Below, one piece after another: positions 48,214-58,856 of a DNA stretch of 64,000 nucleotides. How positions within the stretch are numbered: the stretch's first letter is position 1; every line of letters starts with the position of its first letter. This DNA is from Paenibacillus sp. P25 (lineage in GTDB: Bacteria > Bacillota > Bacilli > Paenibacillales > NBRC-103111). The notes beneath the pieces were generated by a model. It searched no databases. It saw only the letters and a list, made by a program, of their open reading frames with translations, and was not told the origin of the DNA. The DNA lies in contig CP085629.1 of assembly GCA_024704175.1 (NCBI GenBank), positions 3,906,001-3,970,000 on the forward strand, written 5' to 3'. The position numbers and the translations under genes are program-made.

Positions 48214-49164
48214 TTGGTTCTCGCTCGTATACATATTCGTTTTGTCGATGACCACCGAGCCGGTGTCCATCCGCTCCGGCACCTTCCTGCCGCGAACGGC
48301 ATCCACAGCCGTCTTGACCCCGATATATCCCATATTGAACGGCTTCTGGACTACGGTAGCCTGAATAACGCCGGCCTCCAGCGGCTTCACTTCATTGATA
48401 GAGCTGTCGAAGCCGACCAGGCTTACTTTGCCGGCAAGCCCCAGTTCCTTAATTGCTTTTCCCGTTCCGACCGTAGAGGTCTCATTCAGACCGACAATCC
48501 CCGCCAGATCGGGGACGTCCCGAAGAAGCCGTTTCGTGTTGTCGTAAGCCTTCTGCTCGACTCCGTCGCTGTAATAGGTCCCGACGACGGTCATTCCGGG
48601 CTCCTTCTCGAGCCGCATCCGGACTCCCCGCTCCCGGTCGATTTGCGTGCCCGTGCCCTGCACATAGCTCATGATGGCAATTTTGCCGGACTTGGCAAAC
48701 CGCACCATTTCTTCCCCTGCTTTTTTACCCGCTTCGATATTATCGGTGGCGATAAAGCTTTGGGCCGCGCCGCTGTTGACCGCAGAATCGATGCTAATCA
48801 GCCGAATGCCCGCCTTTATGATGTCATCCGCTACCGGAACCAGGCGGTTGTAGTCGGTTGCGGCCATAACGATCGCATCGGGCCGTTTCCGGATCGCTTG
48901 CTCCAGAACGGCGATTTGCCCGTCGATATCGGATTCGGAGGCCGGCCCCGTGATTTCGGCGTCCACGCCAAGTTCTTTCGCAGCGGCATCCACCCCGTCC
49001 GAGAGCACCCGCCAGAACTCTATGCTTTCCTCCAGCGATTTTACGACGACGATGACATGAATCCGGCCGCTGCGGTATTGCAGTGTGAAGATCAGAACAC
49101 TTATCAATACCGCAAGCAGAAGCAGCAGGCCGACCCGTTTGCCTTTCCGCGACAGCCCGCTCAT
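48184..49164 (-). CDS. Membrane-anchored sugar-binding protein of a sensing complex (XylFII-like)
   Basis: Intact gene of 326 residues. The N-terminus is KGKRVGLLLLLAVLISVLIF with no lipobox Cys, so the protein is held by an uncleaved membrane helix. The rest is a Peripla_BP_4 domain: IHVIVVVKSLEESIEFWRVL, PDAIVMAATDYNRLVPVADD, GIVGLNETSTVGTGKAIKEL and VSLVGFDSSINEVKPLEAG. Its start overlaps the stop of the sensor kinase gene (ATGA). A membrane-anchored sugar-binding protein paired with a LytS/YesM-type kinase and a YesN regulator is the architecture of XylFII-LytS, the D-xylose sensor of Clostridia. By analogy it should pass ligand binding to the kinase; the ligand here is unknown. Confidence 0.88.
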   Translation of the reverse strand: MSGLSRKGKRVGLLLLLAVLISVLIFTLQYRSGRIHVIVVVKSLEESIEFWRVLSDGVDAAAKELGVDAEITGPASESDIDGQIAVLEQAIRKRPDAIVMAATDYNRLVPVADDIIKAGIRLISIDSAVNSGAAQSFIATDNIEAGKKAGEEMVRFAKSGKIAIMSYVQGTGTQIDRERGVRMRLEKEPGMTVVGTYYSDGVEQKAYDNTKRLLRDVPDLAGIVGLNETSTVGTGKAIKELGLAGKVSLVGFDSSINEVKPLEAGVIQATVVQKPFNMGYIGVKTAVDAVRGRKVPERMDTGSVVIDKTNMYTSENQKLLFPFVGK

Positions 49165-50963
49165 TCGCCACCGTCTCCTTTGATATCTTCGAAGCGAGTC
49201 GCCGGCATCCGGATGGTGACGGCTGTCCCCTCATCCGGCTCGCTTTCTACGGACAAGCCGTATGAAGGTCCGAAACAAAGCCGAATCCGTTCATGCACAT
49301 TCCAAAGTCCCACCTTCTTGCCGCCTGGAGAACCTTTCCCCGCGGCATCAACAGCGCTTTGCCTGCTCCGGTTCCATGCCGACCCCGTTATCGATCACCT
49401 GGAGCCGGATCTCCCCGTCCCGCTTCTCGCCGGTTATGCGGATGACACCGACGCCGTATTTATTCTTGATGCCGTGATAAATCGCATTTTCCACGATCGG
49501 CTGGAGCACGATTTTCAGCGTTTGGAAGTGCAGAATATCCGGATCGGTGTCGATATGGAATTCGAGCTTATCCCGGTAGCGGATTTTCTGGATCGTTAAA
49601 TAATTGAAAATATGCTCCATCTCATTCCGGATCGGTACCAGCTCCTCCCCTTTGCTGATGGAAGCACGGAACAACTTCGAGAGGGCCGATGTCATAAGCA
49701 CCACTTCCTCCGACTTCTTGCTCTCCGCCATCCATATAATCGAATCCAGCGTATTGTACAGAAAATGCGGGTTAATTTGCGCCTGCAAAGCGCTTAGTTC
49801 GGTTTTGCGCTTGAACTCCTGCTCCTCGACAACCTGCGCCATCAATTCCTTGATCCGTCCGACCATAAGATTAAAAGTCCGGGCCAGCCGTCCGATTTCC
49901 CTTGTATTCCCCACGGGAACCTGGATATCGAAATTGCCCTTCTCCACTTCCTTCATGCGTTCCTGCAGCTGCAGAATCGGACGCGAAAGCCGGCGGGATA
50001 AAAATACCGACATCATAAACGCGACCACAAAACACACCGCTCCCCAAAGTAAGAAAGAAATTTGCATCTGCGTCTTGTTGGCGATCAAATGATCGACATA
50101 CGCGACACCGACAATTTTCCAGCCAAAGCCGGAGTCCTCAATCGTATAGATGCGGGCTTGGTCACCTTCGTCCGTGCGAAAGTCGCCCTTGCCTGCCGCC
50201 AGCAACTTGTCGATCCGTTCCGTCTTCAAATGGCTGTAAATCAGCCGCTGCTGCGGATGATAGATCAGGTTGCCGTCGCCATCGACAATGAATACATAGC
50301 CTCGTTCCCCCAGCGATATGCTGCTCAGAATATCGGTGATCGCATTAAAATTTAAGTCGACGAGCAGGATTCCCGTGCCTTCCGTTTCCCCGCTCCCCGC
50401 AGTTCCCTGCTTAGCGACACGACCCAGCGATATTCATCCTGATAAATCGGCTGGACATGCGAGGGAGATATGACCACGTCCCCCTTGGCTTCCCGGGCTT
50501 TGCGGTACCAGTCAAAATCGCTTAACCTTACATTCGGATTCCGTTTGACGTCGCCGCGGTCGGTAACGAAGCGCCCGTCGTACCCGAATAAATTAATAGA
50601 GGCAATGTCCTTGCGGGAGCGCGCGATCGTGTGAAAGAAATCGATAATTCTCTGTTTAACTTCTTCCTGCTCAGCCGGGGCCTTCATGAGACGCCCGGAC
50701 AAATATTCGCGGACATCGCGGTTGTTCATGGCCAGCAGAGAGATATTTTCCATGCTCCCGATATAGGTCTGGATATGCCCTTTTACCTGCTTCACCAGCT
50801 CCGCCGTATACTGCTGGGCGGTTCGCTCCGCCGAATCCTCCGACAGCCGGTAGGCAACGGTGCTCATGGTGACCGCAGTAAACAAGATCAGGCAGGCGAA
50901 CGCAGCGGCCATGCCGGATTGGATGCTCTGGAATTCGATCCATCGGAATGCTTTCATTGACAT
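49161..50963 (-). CDS. LytS/YesM-type sensor histidine kinase of the sugar-sensing complex (two frame breaks)
   Basis: About 600 residues. ATG 50963 overlaps the response regulator stop (TGATG). A membrane segment at residues 18-40, dCache-like extracellular domain (INLFGYDGRFVTDRGDV, RIYTIEDSGFGWKIVGVAYV), second membrane segment (FLLWGAVCFVVAFMMSVFL), HAMP, His_kinase with LQAQINPHFLYNTLDSIIWM and HATPase with QPIVENAIYHGI. The frame breaks near 50390 and near 49360; the C-terminal part GLWNVHERIRLCFGPSYGLS lies in the third frame and ends at 49161. It is flanked by its regulator and by the anchored binding protein, so the three form one signalling unit for the ribose-type importer. Confidence 0.88.
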
Positions 50964-52588
50964 CACACCCGGTCCCTCGCCGCTTGCCGGCGGTATTCGG
51001 TCGGCGTCTCGCCCGTCCATTTCTTGAAGATGGCGCTAAAATAATGCGGGTCGACATACCCTACCTCAGCGGCGATTTGATAGGTCTTGAGTGGGGAAAA
51101 TTTGAGAAGCTCCTTGGCCTTCTCGATGCGCTCGTGGGTTAGCGCCTCGATGAACGTCTTGCCGGTATACTGCTTGAATAAAGTACTGAAATAACTTACG
51201 CTCAGATGAACATACTGACAAACGGCTTGCAGTGACACATGCTCTTCGTGAAAATGCTCCTTAATATAGCGGACGGCCTTCTCGATTTGTACCTGGTTCA
51301 AGTTGTTGCGAAGTTCGGCCGTCGCCCGGACGCCATGTGCGCCTAGGCGCTTCAGCCACAGCTCCATGTCGTCCAGGGTCTTAAGTTCCCCGAACGCGGC
51401 CAGCGGGTCGGAGGCATCGCCGAAGATTCCGGACTCATCCGCGCCCAGCTCCTGAACGACTTGAACGATGGACAAAGCTACTGCCTGCAGCGGCGTGCGG
51501 CATTTCGGAATCGGGGTAAAATGGCGTTTCAAATGACCGATCATGTCCTCGATCGCTTTCTCCATTTCGCGCCGGCTCCCGGTCCGAATGCAGGTCGCAA
51601 TCGCGCTGATCCATTCGCCTTGCTGTCCCTCCCGATCGGCACGGCGCGCTTCCATATCGCTGATGGGAATGACGCTATTTTTCCCGACCAGCAAACGATA
51701 GCCGAGCGCATCCAGCGCCGAGCGGTAAGACTGATGAAGCTCGCCTACCGATTCGCTCGTCCGGCCGATGCCGACGGTCACGGTGAACTTTAAATATTTC
51801 TCGACCGATTGGCGAATTTCTTCCGCCGCGGTCTGCGCATGCTCATGAAGAGAAATCTCATCGCCGCCGGATAATAGAGCAATGATGCGCTCCTCCCGGT
51901 CCCGGAACACCACGCCCGCCTGTTCGGCGGCCGCGGCAATTTCCTGCACGATATTGAAAACGGCAAAACCCAGCGACTCTTCGTCGGCTCCCGGATTCCG
52001 GCACAAGTACTGGCCAAAATCATCAATCCCGACTACCAGCGCCGTAAAGAGCGGACCCGGCAGATCGATCTGGTAGTACTCCAGCTTGTTCCTTATATCC
52101 CCGGGATGAAGCTTCAAGGTAACCAGACGTTCCAGGAAACGCTCCTTCAGCGGCGGGAAGCTCTCATTCATTTGCTGCCGCAGACGGAACAAGTCTTCGT
52201 GCCGCTTCGCTTCCGCATCCATCTCGCCCCGGATCCTGGCAAGTACCTCGCCAAGCTCGGAAGCGGTAATCGGCTTCAGGATATAATCGGTCACCTTAAG
52301 CTTGACGGCTTGCTGCGCATAGTCAAAATCCTCATGTCCGGTTAGAATCACGACTCTCGTCGCAGGGCAGGCTCTAGATAGATACCGGGTCAGCTCCAAG
52401 CCGTCCATGAACGGCATGCATATATCGGTCAATACGATATCCGGACGAAACCGCTCCACGAGCTCGACGGCTTCCAGTCCGTTCTCGCAATCGCCCACGC
52501 ATTCGAATCCATGCTCCTGCCAATTGATTCGTTCCTTAATTGCTTCCCGGACGATAGCTTCATCGTCTACCAGTAAAATCTTATACAA
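50963..52588 (-). CDS. YesN-type response regulator with AraC domain
   Basis: Intact gene of 541 residues. The receiver domain starts MYKILLVDDEAIVREAIKER, with the phosphoacceptor Asp in IVLTDICMPFMDGLEL and Lys in YILKPITASEL. A middle domain of about 280 residues follows, then the AraC DNA-binding domain (VSLQAVCQYVHLSVSYFSTL and TYQIAAEVGYVDPHYFSAIF, then TGETPTEYRR). It heads the operon and most likely activates the ATPase/permease genes downstream. The length is normal for YesN-like regulators. Confidence 0.94.
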   Translation of the reverse strand: MYKILLVDDEAIVREAIKERINWQEHGFECVGDCENGLEAVELVERFRPDIVLTDICMPFMDGLELTRYLSRACPATRVVILTGHEDFDYAQQAVKLKVTDYILKPITASELGEVLARIRGEMDAEAKRHEDLFRLRQQMNESFPPLKERFLERLVTLKLHPGDIRNKLEYYQIDLPGPLFTALVVGIDDFGQYLCRNPGADEESLGFAVFNIVQEIAAAAEQAGVVFRDREERIIALLSGGDEISLHEHAQTAAEEIRQSVEKYLKFTVTVGIGRTSESVGELHQSYRSALDALGYRLLVGKNSVIPISDMEARRADREGQQGEWISAIATCIRTGSRREMEKAIEDMIGHLKRHFTPIPKCRTPLQAVALSIVQVVQELGADESGIFGDASDPLAAFGELKTLDDMELWLKRLGAHGVRATAELRNNLNQVQIEKAVRYIKEHFHEEHVSLQAVCQYVHLSVSYFSTLFKQYTGKTFIEALTHERIEKAKELLKFSPLKTYQIAAEVGYVDPHYFSAIFKKWTGETPTEYRRQAARDRV

Positions 52589-52762
52589 GGACCGACCCCC
52601 TTCCCGTCACATCATGAAAACCCTTACAATAGTTGATGCTAACCGGCCATTGTGGCTTGGTTCAGGGTACTACTTTTCCTTCGGGAAAATACGAATGCTA
52701 TTAACAACATTCGCTCCATCTTCCCATTTTCCTTTTTGTGAAATAAAGGAGCAGATGAAACC

Positions 52763-52786
52763 TAAAGAAGCGCCGGCGGCAGCTTC
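52763..52786 (-). terminator. Possible terminator of metE
   Basis: On the minus strand GAAGC-T-GCC and GGC-GCTTC form a short GC-rich stem followed by TTTAGG. It lies 28 bases after the metE stop. The T run is weak. Confidence 0.45.
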
Positions 52787-52814
52787 CTTGTTGGTTCTTG
52801 GGTCCTGCTTATTT

Positions 52815-55110
52815 TCACCCGATCGAGACCTTATACTTTTCCCGGATAAGCTGCGCGGCCGCAACCATGTTGCGCAGGGAAGCCGCCGTTTCCTCGAAGC
52901 CTCTTGTCTTCAGGCCGCAGTCCGGGTTGATCCAGAACAAGTCCGGACTCAGCACCTGCAGGGCACGGTCAATCAAGCCCGTCATCTCCCCTACACCGGG
53001 CACCCTCGGGCTGTGGATGTCGTATACGCCGAGGCCGATCCCTTTGCCATACGTGTTCGATTCAAAGTCGCCGATCAGCTCTCCGTGGCTCTTCGATGTT
53101 TCGATCGAGATCACATCGGCGTCCATCGCCTCGATCGAATCGATCATGTCGTGAAAATCGCAGTAGCACATATGCGTGTGAATCTGCGTCTCATCCTTCA
53201 CGGTGCAGGTGGTCATACGGAAGGCCCGGACCGCCCAGGTCAAATACTCAGCCTGCTTGGTTTCCTTGAGCGGCAAGCCTTCCCTTACGGCGGGCTCGTC
53301 GACCTGAATCATGCCGATGCCGGCCTTCTCAAGCGCCTCCACCTCCTGTCTAAGCGCATACGCCAGCTGGTAGGCTATCCGCTCCCGCGAAATATCTTCA
53401 CGGACGAACGACCAATTCATAATCGTGATCGGGCCGGTCAGCATCCCTTTCACAGGGCGATCCGTCAGGGACTGGGCGAACTTCGTCTCTTGGACCGTCA
53501 TGGCACCCTCAAATGCCACATCGCCATAAATGATCGGCGGCTTCACGCAGCGGGAGCCGTAAGACTGCACCCAGCCGTTCCGTGTAAAAGCGAAACCCGC
53601 CAGCTTCTCGCCGAAGAACTCCACCATGTCGGTTCGTTCGAATTCTCCGTGTACGAGAACATCCAGCCCAATTTCCTCCTGAAGCCTCACCCAGCGTTCA
53701 ATCTGCTCCCGAATAAACTCAGCGTATCGCTCCTCAGCCCACTCGCCTCTGCGCCACAGCTGGCGGACCTTCCGCACCTCCGCAGACTGCGGGAAGGCGC
53801 CGATCGTCGTGGTGGGGAAAGCCGGCGACTTCCACTTCTCCCGCTGGATGGCCTTGCGCTCCGCGAAGGGCCTGCCGCGCTGCGGGTCCTGGGCAGCCAG
53901 GGTGGCGACGGCCTGCTGAATATCTTGTCTGTTTCGTGCTTCGGAGCGGCTGAGCGCCTGGGAAACCCACTCGTATGCCTGCAGCTCCGCATCGACCCTG
54001 GCCCCGCCTTCGTTTACCGCTCGCGTAAGCGACGCCAGCTCGTCGAGCTTTTCATCCGCGAAGGCAAGCGATTCCCTCAGTTCAGGCGCAAGGTCCGTCT
54101 CTCCCTGCACCGTAACCGGCACATGAAGAAGACTGCACGACGTCTGCACGATCAGCCGCTCGGACGGGACATAGGCGGCGAGCTCATCCAGCGGCGCTTT
54201 TTGGGTGCGAAGCGGCGCTTTCCAGATACCGCGTCCATCGATAACCCCCGCCCCCAGCACCTTGTCCGCCGGAAAGCCCAGTGCCCTGATCGCCGACAGG
54301 TTGCCTGCCAGGCCGTGTACAAAATCCAATCCGATGCCGTGAACCGGCAGCGAAATGACGTCGCGGTAAGCCTCGAGCGATTCGAAGTACGTTTGAAGCA
54401 TGAGCTTCAAGCCAGGCACCGATGCAGTGAACGCTTCGCAGATCCTTCTCAGGCGCCTTACGTCCGCATCGCCAAGTTTCGTAACCAGAATCGGTTCGTC
54501 GAGCTGGACCCATGCGGTCCCCTCCCGCTCCAGCTCCTCTAGAATCTGAACGTAGAGCGGCAGCGAGCCGGTCGAGCCAGCCATCGATGCCCAGCTCGGC
54601 GTGACCCTTCGACAGCTTCAGGAACGTCAGCGGACCCAGCAGCACGGGCCGCCCTTCGATGCCCAGTGTCCGTTTTGCCTCCCGGTAGGCCAGAAGAGGC
54701 TTATTCTCGGTCAGCTCCGGTGTCGTACCTCCCAGCTCGGGCACGATATAGTGGTAGTTGGTGTTGAACCACTTCGTCATTTCGCATGCCGCCGCCTCCT
54801 TCGTTCCCCGGGCCATGCCGTAATAGACAGATTTCGGGACAGGGCCGCCGCGATACGATGAGAATCGTTTCGGTACAATGCCGAACATCGCGACCGTATC
54901 CAGGACATGGTCGTAATAGCTGAAATCGCCCACCGGAATGAAGTCGATTCCTCTGGCCTTCATCTTCCGTAAGTGCTGCAGACGGATGTCCTGCAGCCGC
55001 CGGTCCAGTTCATCCTCTTCCAGCTTGCCCGCCCAATACGCCTCCAGCGCCTTTTTCCATTCCCGTTCCGCTCCGATCCGTGGGTAACCCAACACCCCGC
55101 TCTTCGCCAT
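52815..55110 (-). CDS. metE: Cobalamin-independent methionine synthase (one frame break)
   Basis: About 766 residues, transferring a methyl group from 5-methyltetrahydrofolate polyglutamate to homocysteine. The N-terminal barrel begins SGVLGYPRIGAEREWKKALE and has VGDFSYYDHVLDT; the C-terminal barrel holds the zinc ligands His and Cys in IHTHMCYCDFHD, Glu in ISIETSKSHGEL and Cys in WINPDCGLKTRGFEE. ATG 55110 follows AAAGGAGTTGTTCACTT. The frame changes near 54565, before LPLYVQILEELEREGTAWVQ. It lies 141 bases after the LysR-type gene on the same strand with a dyad between them. No SAM riboswitch or T-box is visible upstream, so protein control is likely. Confidence 0.94.
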
Positions 55111-55193
55111 AAGTGAACAACTCCTTTGCTTGATTATCGTATAGCAAAGATATCACGGCCGGCCGGCTAACAGGTAACTGCTAATTCCTATAT

Positions 55194-55220
55194 CTTGCTA
55201 TAGCCTGAAGCTATAGCAAG
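55194..55220. promoter_or_regulatory. Perfect 11-bp dyad between the lysR gene and metE
   Basis: CTTGCTATAGC (55194-55204) and GCTATAGCAAG (55210-55220) around five bases. No T run follows on either strand, so it is an operator rather than a terminator. The TATAGC cores and position, about 85 bases before the metE start, fit a LysR-type (MetR/CmbR-like) binding site. Confidence 0.65.
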
Positions 55221-55251
55221 GGCGGGAACGGGTACTTAGCGGCACAGGCAA

Positions 55252-56154
55252 CTATTTCGCGATTGCCTGCTTAAGCGCCTCGACATAGGCCGTTCCGAGC
55301 TTGGACAGGGCAACGTTGCGGTGGGCGATCCAGCCGACATTGATGGTTTCCTCGCAGTCCAGGGGAACGGGAATGATCTCATTGCCGTTCAGATCGGCGC
55401 TTAACACCCCGGTCGAAATCGTATAGCCGTTCACCCCGATGAGCAGGTTGAAAAGCGTAGCGCGGTCGCTGACACGGATGCTTTTCTTGTGGGTTAAGGT
55501 ACTCAGAATCTCTTCGGAGAAATGAAAGGAGTTGTACTCGCCCTGCTCGAAGCTCAGGTACGGATACTGCTGCAGCTCCTCGATCGTGACGATCGACTGC
55601 TTGGCCAGCGGGTTGCGCACACTGATGAAAATATGAGGCTTTGCGACGAACAAGCTGTGGAACTGCAGATTCGCGGACTTCAGCATCTTATTAATCACCT
55701 TTTCATTAAATTCATTGAGGTATAGAATGCCGATTTCACTGCGAAAGCTTCGAACGTCCTCAATAATCTCATAGGTTTTGGTCTCGCGCAGCGCCAGTTC
55801 GTACTCCTCCTGCCCGTACTCCTGCACGAGGCTCACGAACGCATTCACAGCGAAGGCATAATGCTGGGTGGACACGGAAAAATGCTGCGGCGACGGCTTG
55901 GCGTTCAGGTACCGGCTCTCCAGCGGCTCCGCCTGCTCGACCACCTGCCTGGCATATCGCAGAAACTCGGCGCCTTCCTTGGAGAGCGAGATGCCCTTGT
56001 TCGACCTTTCGAATATCGCGATGCCGATCTCGATTTCCAGGTCCCGGATCGCATTCGAGAGACTGGGCTGGGAAATAAACAGCCGCCGGGCCGCTTCGTT
56101 AATGGAGCCCTGCTTCACGACTTCGATTACATATTTCAACTGCTGAAGCGTCAC
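55252..56154 (-). CDS. LysR-family transcriptional regulator, probable metE/sulfur regulator
   Basis: Intact gene of 300 residues; the start is GTG 56154 behind AAAGGATGTGAGATT. The N-terminal winged helix reads LKYVIEVVKQGSINEAARRL, then SQPSLSNAIRDLEIEIGIAI and FERSNKGISLSKEGAEFLRY, and a LysR substrate-binding domain follows. It sits directly upstream of metE in the same direction, with a perfect dyad in the 141-base gap. Methionine regulators of the MetR/CmbR/MtaR group have this organisation, so control of metE is the most likely role. The effector (homocysteine, O-acetylserine or other) cannot be told. Confidence 0.88.
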   Translation of the reverse strand: MTLQQLKYVIEVVKQGSINEAARRLFISQPSLSNAIRDLEIEIGIAIFERSNKGISLSKEGAEFLRYARQVVEQAEPLESRYLNAKPSPQHFSVSTQHYAFAVNAFVSLVQEYGQEEYELALRETKTYEIIEDVRSFRSEIGILYLNEFNEKVINKMLKSANLQFHSLFVAKPHIFISVRNPLAKQSIVTIEELQQYPYLSFEQGEYNSFHFSEEILSTLTHKKSIRVSDRATLFNLLIGVNGYTISTGVLSADLNGNEIIPVPLDCEETINVGWIAHRNVALSKLGTAYVEALKQAIAK

Positions 56155-56329
56155 AATCTCACATCCTTTACCTGCTCCAATATAGCATGAAATCAGGTCC
56201 TTTGTTAATTTGCATCACCGGCTCTTTTTCTCATTAAAGCGCTTTACAATAAACCGGCCGGTGGCCTACAATTTGGGTAGATCAGGAAACGGCAGTATCC
56301 ATCCGGCTCGCAGGGGGTTGTCCGCGAAC

Positions 56330-58669
56330 ATGTTCCCGCAAAGCTTGAAAACGTTTAAGCATAAAAGCATTTTCGTCAAAATGCTGTTCATCTTCAATGC
56401 CTTCGTCCTCGCCACCATCCTCGTCTTCGGCTACGTCTCTTATTCGAAATCGTCCAAGCCGCTGATTGCAGAAGTGGTTACCTCCAACAACAAATACATC
56501 GAGCAGGCGCGAAGCAATATCGACCGGGCTCTCGAATCGTGGGACGTGCTGTCATTTCAGGTTTCACTGCAAAATCCGGTCCGCCGGGCCCTCTATTTGT
56601 CGGAACAGACGTGGGACCTCGACCAGATGCTGTTTCAGGACGTGATCCAATACCTCAAAAGCGTCAAGCTCGCCAACCCCTGATCGCGGATATTTGGCTG
56701 CAGCCTTACCGGTATCCGGTTGTCTTGAACGAGGACTCGAAGTACAGTGCGGATTACTTTTACAGCCAGCTGTACACCACGAGGCCCGAGCTGGACTGGC
56801 GAAGGGCGGAGACGAGCCACATCGGCTACAAATTCGTCGGCCGCTATGACGCCGTCTCCTCCGGGGCTTCCCAATCCGTGCTTACATTCGCCCGGACCGT
56901 GCCGCTCAGCGAGATGTCCCCGACCGGAATACTCTACATGAACGTCAAAACCGAGGACCTGGCGAATATGCTGCAAAGCATCAGCGACCCCTACCCCGCC
57001 TTTATCTATGCCGTAGACGCGTCCGGCCGGCTCGTGGTCCATAGCTCCGTCCGTTCGGAGCATGATCAGCGGATTGATTCCGTCAAAGGCATCATTGCGG
57101 ACAAAGTGAAGGCCGAAGGGGGCCGGGAAGGATACCTCGAGGAGAAGATCTCCGGCGAAAGCTACCAGATCGTGTACACCACCTCCCGCATCAACGACTG
57201 GACCTACATCAGCGCAGTGCCGACCGCCTTTATAACGGAAAAGGCCAATCAATTCAGGCAGTTTACGCTGATCGCCGCCGTCCTCTGTCTTGCCGTGGGC
57301 ATCATCATCTCTTACTTCTTGACCGAGCGGATGTACCGGCCGATTCATAACATCGTAGCTTATCTCAATCTGTTCGAACGCCGCAAGGAAACGGCTCCCG
57401 GCATGCGCAAGGAGGATGAGCTCGGATTTATCGACCGGATCATCAACTATGTTTATTATGAAAACCGTCATCTGAAGGACGAATTCGAGAAAAACCTGCC
57501 GGCGCTGCAGCAAAAGCTGATTTACGATCTGCTGGAAGGCCGGGTGTCGTCGGAGAATATGGCCGCCGCCGCGGAGAAGCTTCAGCTTCCCTTCGTCTTT
57601 GATGCTTACCAAATCATCGTGTTCGAGACCGTGGACTTCTCCGTCGATGAGATACTCAGCGCGCAGGATCCGGATATCATTAGCATAATCGATCAAATGG
57701 GGGTAAGGGCGGACACGGAGGCGCCGCATTTTGCGGTCAAATCGATCAAAAAACGGGTCAATAAAATCGTTACCGTCGTTAACTTGGGCGTCCGGAATCC
57801 GAAGCCGGAGCGGGTCGACGAATTCATCCGCTGACGTGACGGACTATTTCGCGTTGGAGCACAAGCGGACTTTCACGGTCGGCGTAGGCAATGTATACGG
57901 GCGGGCGGAGGATGTGCCGTTCTCCTATGCGGACGCGCTGACCGCCTTGGAATACAAGCTGGTCAAGGGGCAAGGCTGCATCATCTATGTAGATGAAGTC
58001 CGCACGCAGCCCGAACAGTCCTTCCTCTATTCCTTCGATATGGAGAAGCGGATCATCAATGCCGTAAAAACCGGTAACACCGGGGCGCTGACAGAGCTTT
58101 TGCATGTATTGTGGAAGGAGAATCTGGAGGGCGGTTCTCCCACTCCGGAAATCGTTCACCATTTGTTTCATGCGCTTGCCGGAACCGCCATGCGGACCAT
58201 TTATGAAATCGGCTCCACAGCGGAGGAAATTTTCGGCCGCACCTTCAGCCTATACCGGGAGCTTGACGCCCGATCAGGCGTAGAGGAGAAGAAGCGGTGC
58301 ATTGAAGAGGCGTTCCGGGCGGTCGGCGAATGGATTCAGGGCAAGAAGCACGGCCAGTACTCGCAGCTGCTCAGCAAGATTGAAGCCTTCGTCGGAAGCA
58401 ATTACCGTCAGGATATCTCGCTTACGGTACTGGGAGAAGCGCTGGGACTGTCCCCCTCCTACTTAAGCAGCATTTTTAAGGATATCACAGGCATGAGCTT
58501 CGTGGATTACGTGAACTCGAAGCGGATCGAGCAGGCCAAGCTGCTGCTGCAGACCACGGCCAAGTCCGTGGCGGACATTTCGGATCAGGTCGGCTTTACG
58601 AACGCCAACACGTTCATCCGCGTGTTCAAGCGGCACGAAGGGGTCACGCCCGGGCAGTTCCGGCATTGA
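56330..58669 (+). CDS. Membrane-anchored AraC-family sensor/regulator (two frame breaks)
   Basis: About 780 residues. ATG 56330 (MFPQSLKTFKHKSIFVKMLF) lies 12 bases after AGGGGG. Membrane segment at residues 15-38, extracytoplasmic Cache-like domain (AFIYAVDASGRLVVHSSVRS, SRINDWTYISAVPTAFI), second membrane segment (LIAAVLCLAVGIIISYFL), a cytoplasmic linker, and a C-terminal AraC domain (LTVLGEALGLSPSYLSSIFK, then VADISDQVGFTNANTFIRVF and EGVTPGQFRH). The frame changes near 56680 and near 57830. It lies directly upstream of an LplB/YtcP/binding-protein importer on the same strand and should activate it. It is the same type as the regulator at 24594. Confidence 0.86.
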
Positions 58670-58856
58670 AAGCGGCGGGAAGCCAAGATTCGCCCATTGA
58701 TCCAAAAAAATCAACCTTATCATCCTAATAAATGTGGATGTTTCCAAAGAATCGGCGATGGCAAATTCTTTTGCAAACGGTTACATTATGAGCACAGTCT
58801 CGGATGGCCGGCCGTTCGGGAACATCCATTTTTTTGAAAGGAGGCGTTACGTTACC

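Noticed and set aside
48214..49599. Plus-strand open frame of 461 codons
   Set aside because: Antisense to the anchored sugar-binding protein and kinase, both strongly supported.
52407..54542. Plus-strand open frame of 711 codons
   Set aside because: Antisense to the 5' end of the YesN-type regulator gene and to metE, whose zinc ligands and family motifs are clear. The frame has no recognisable domain and no RBS.
56635..57729. Minus-strand open frame of 364 codons
   Set aside because: Antisense to the AraC sensor gene; low-complexity composition, no domain.
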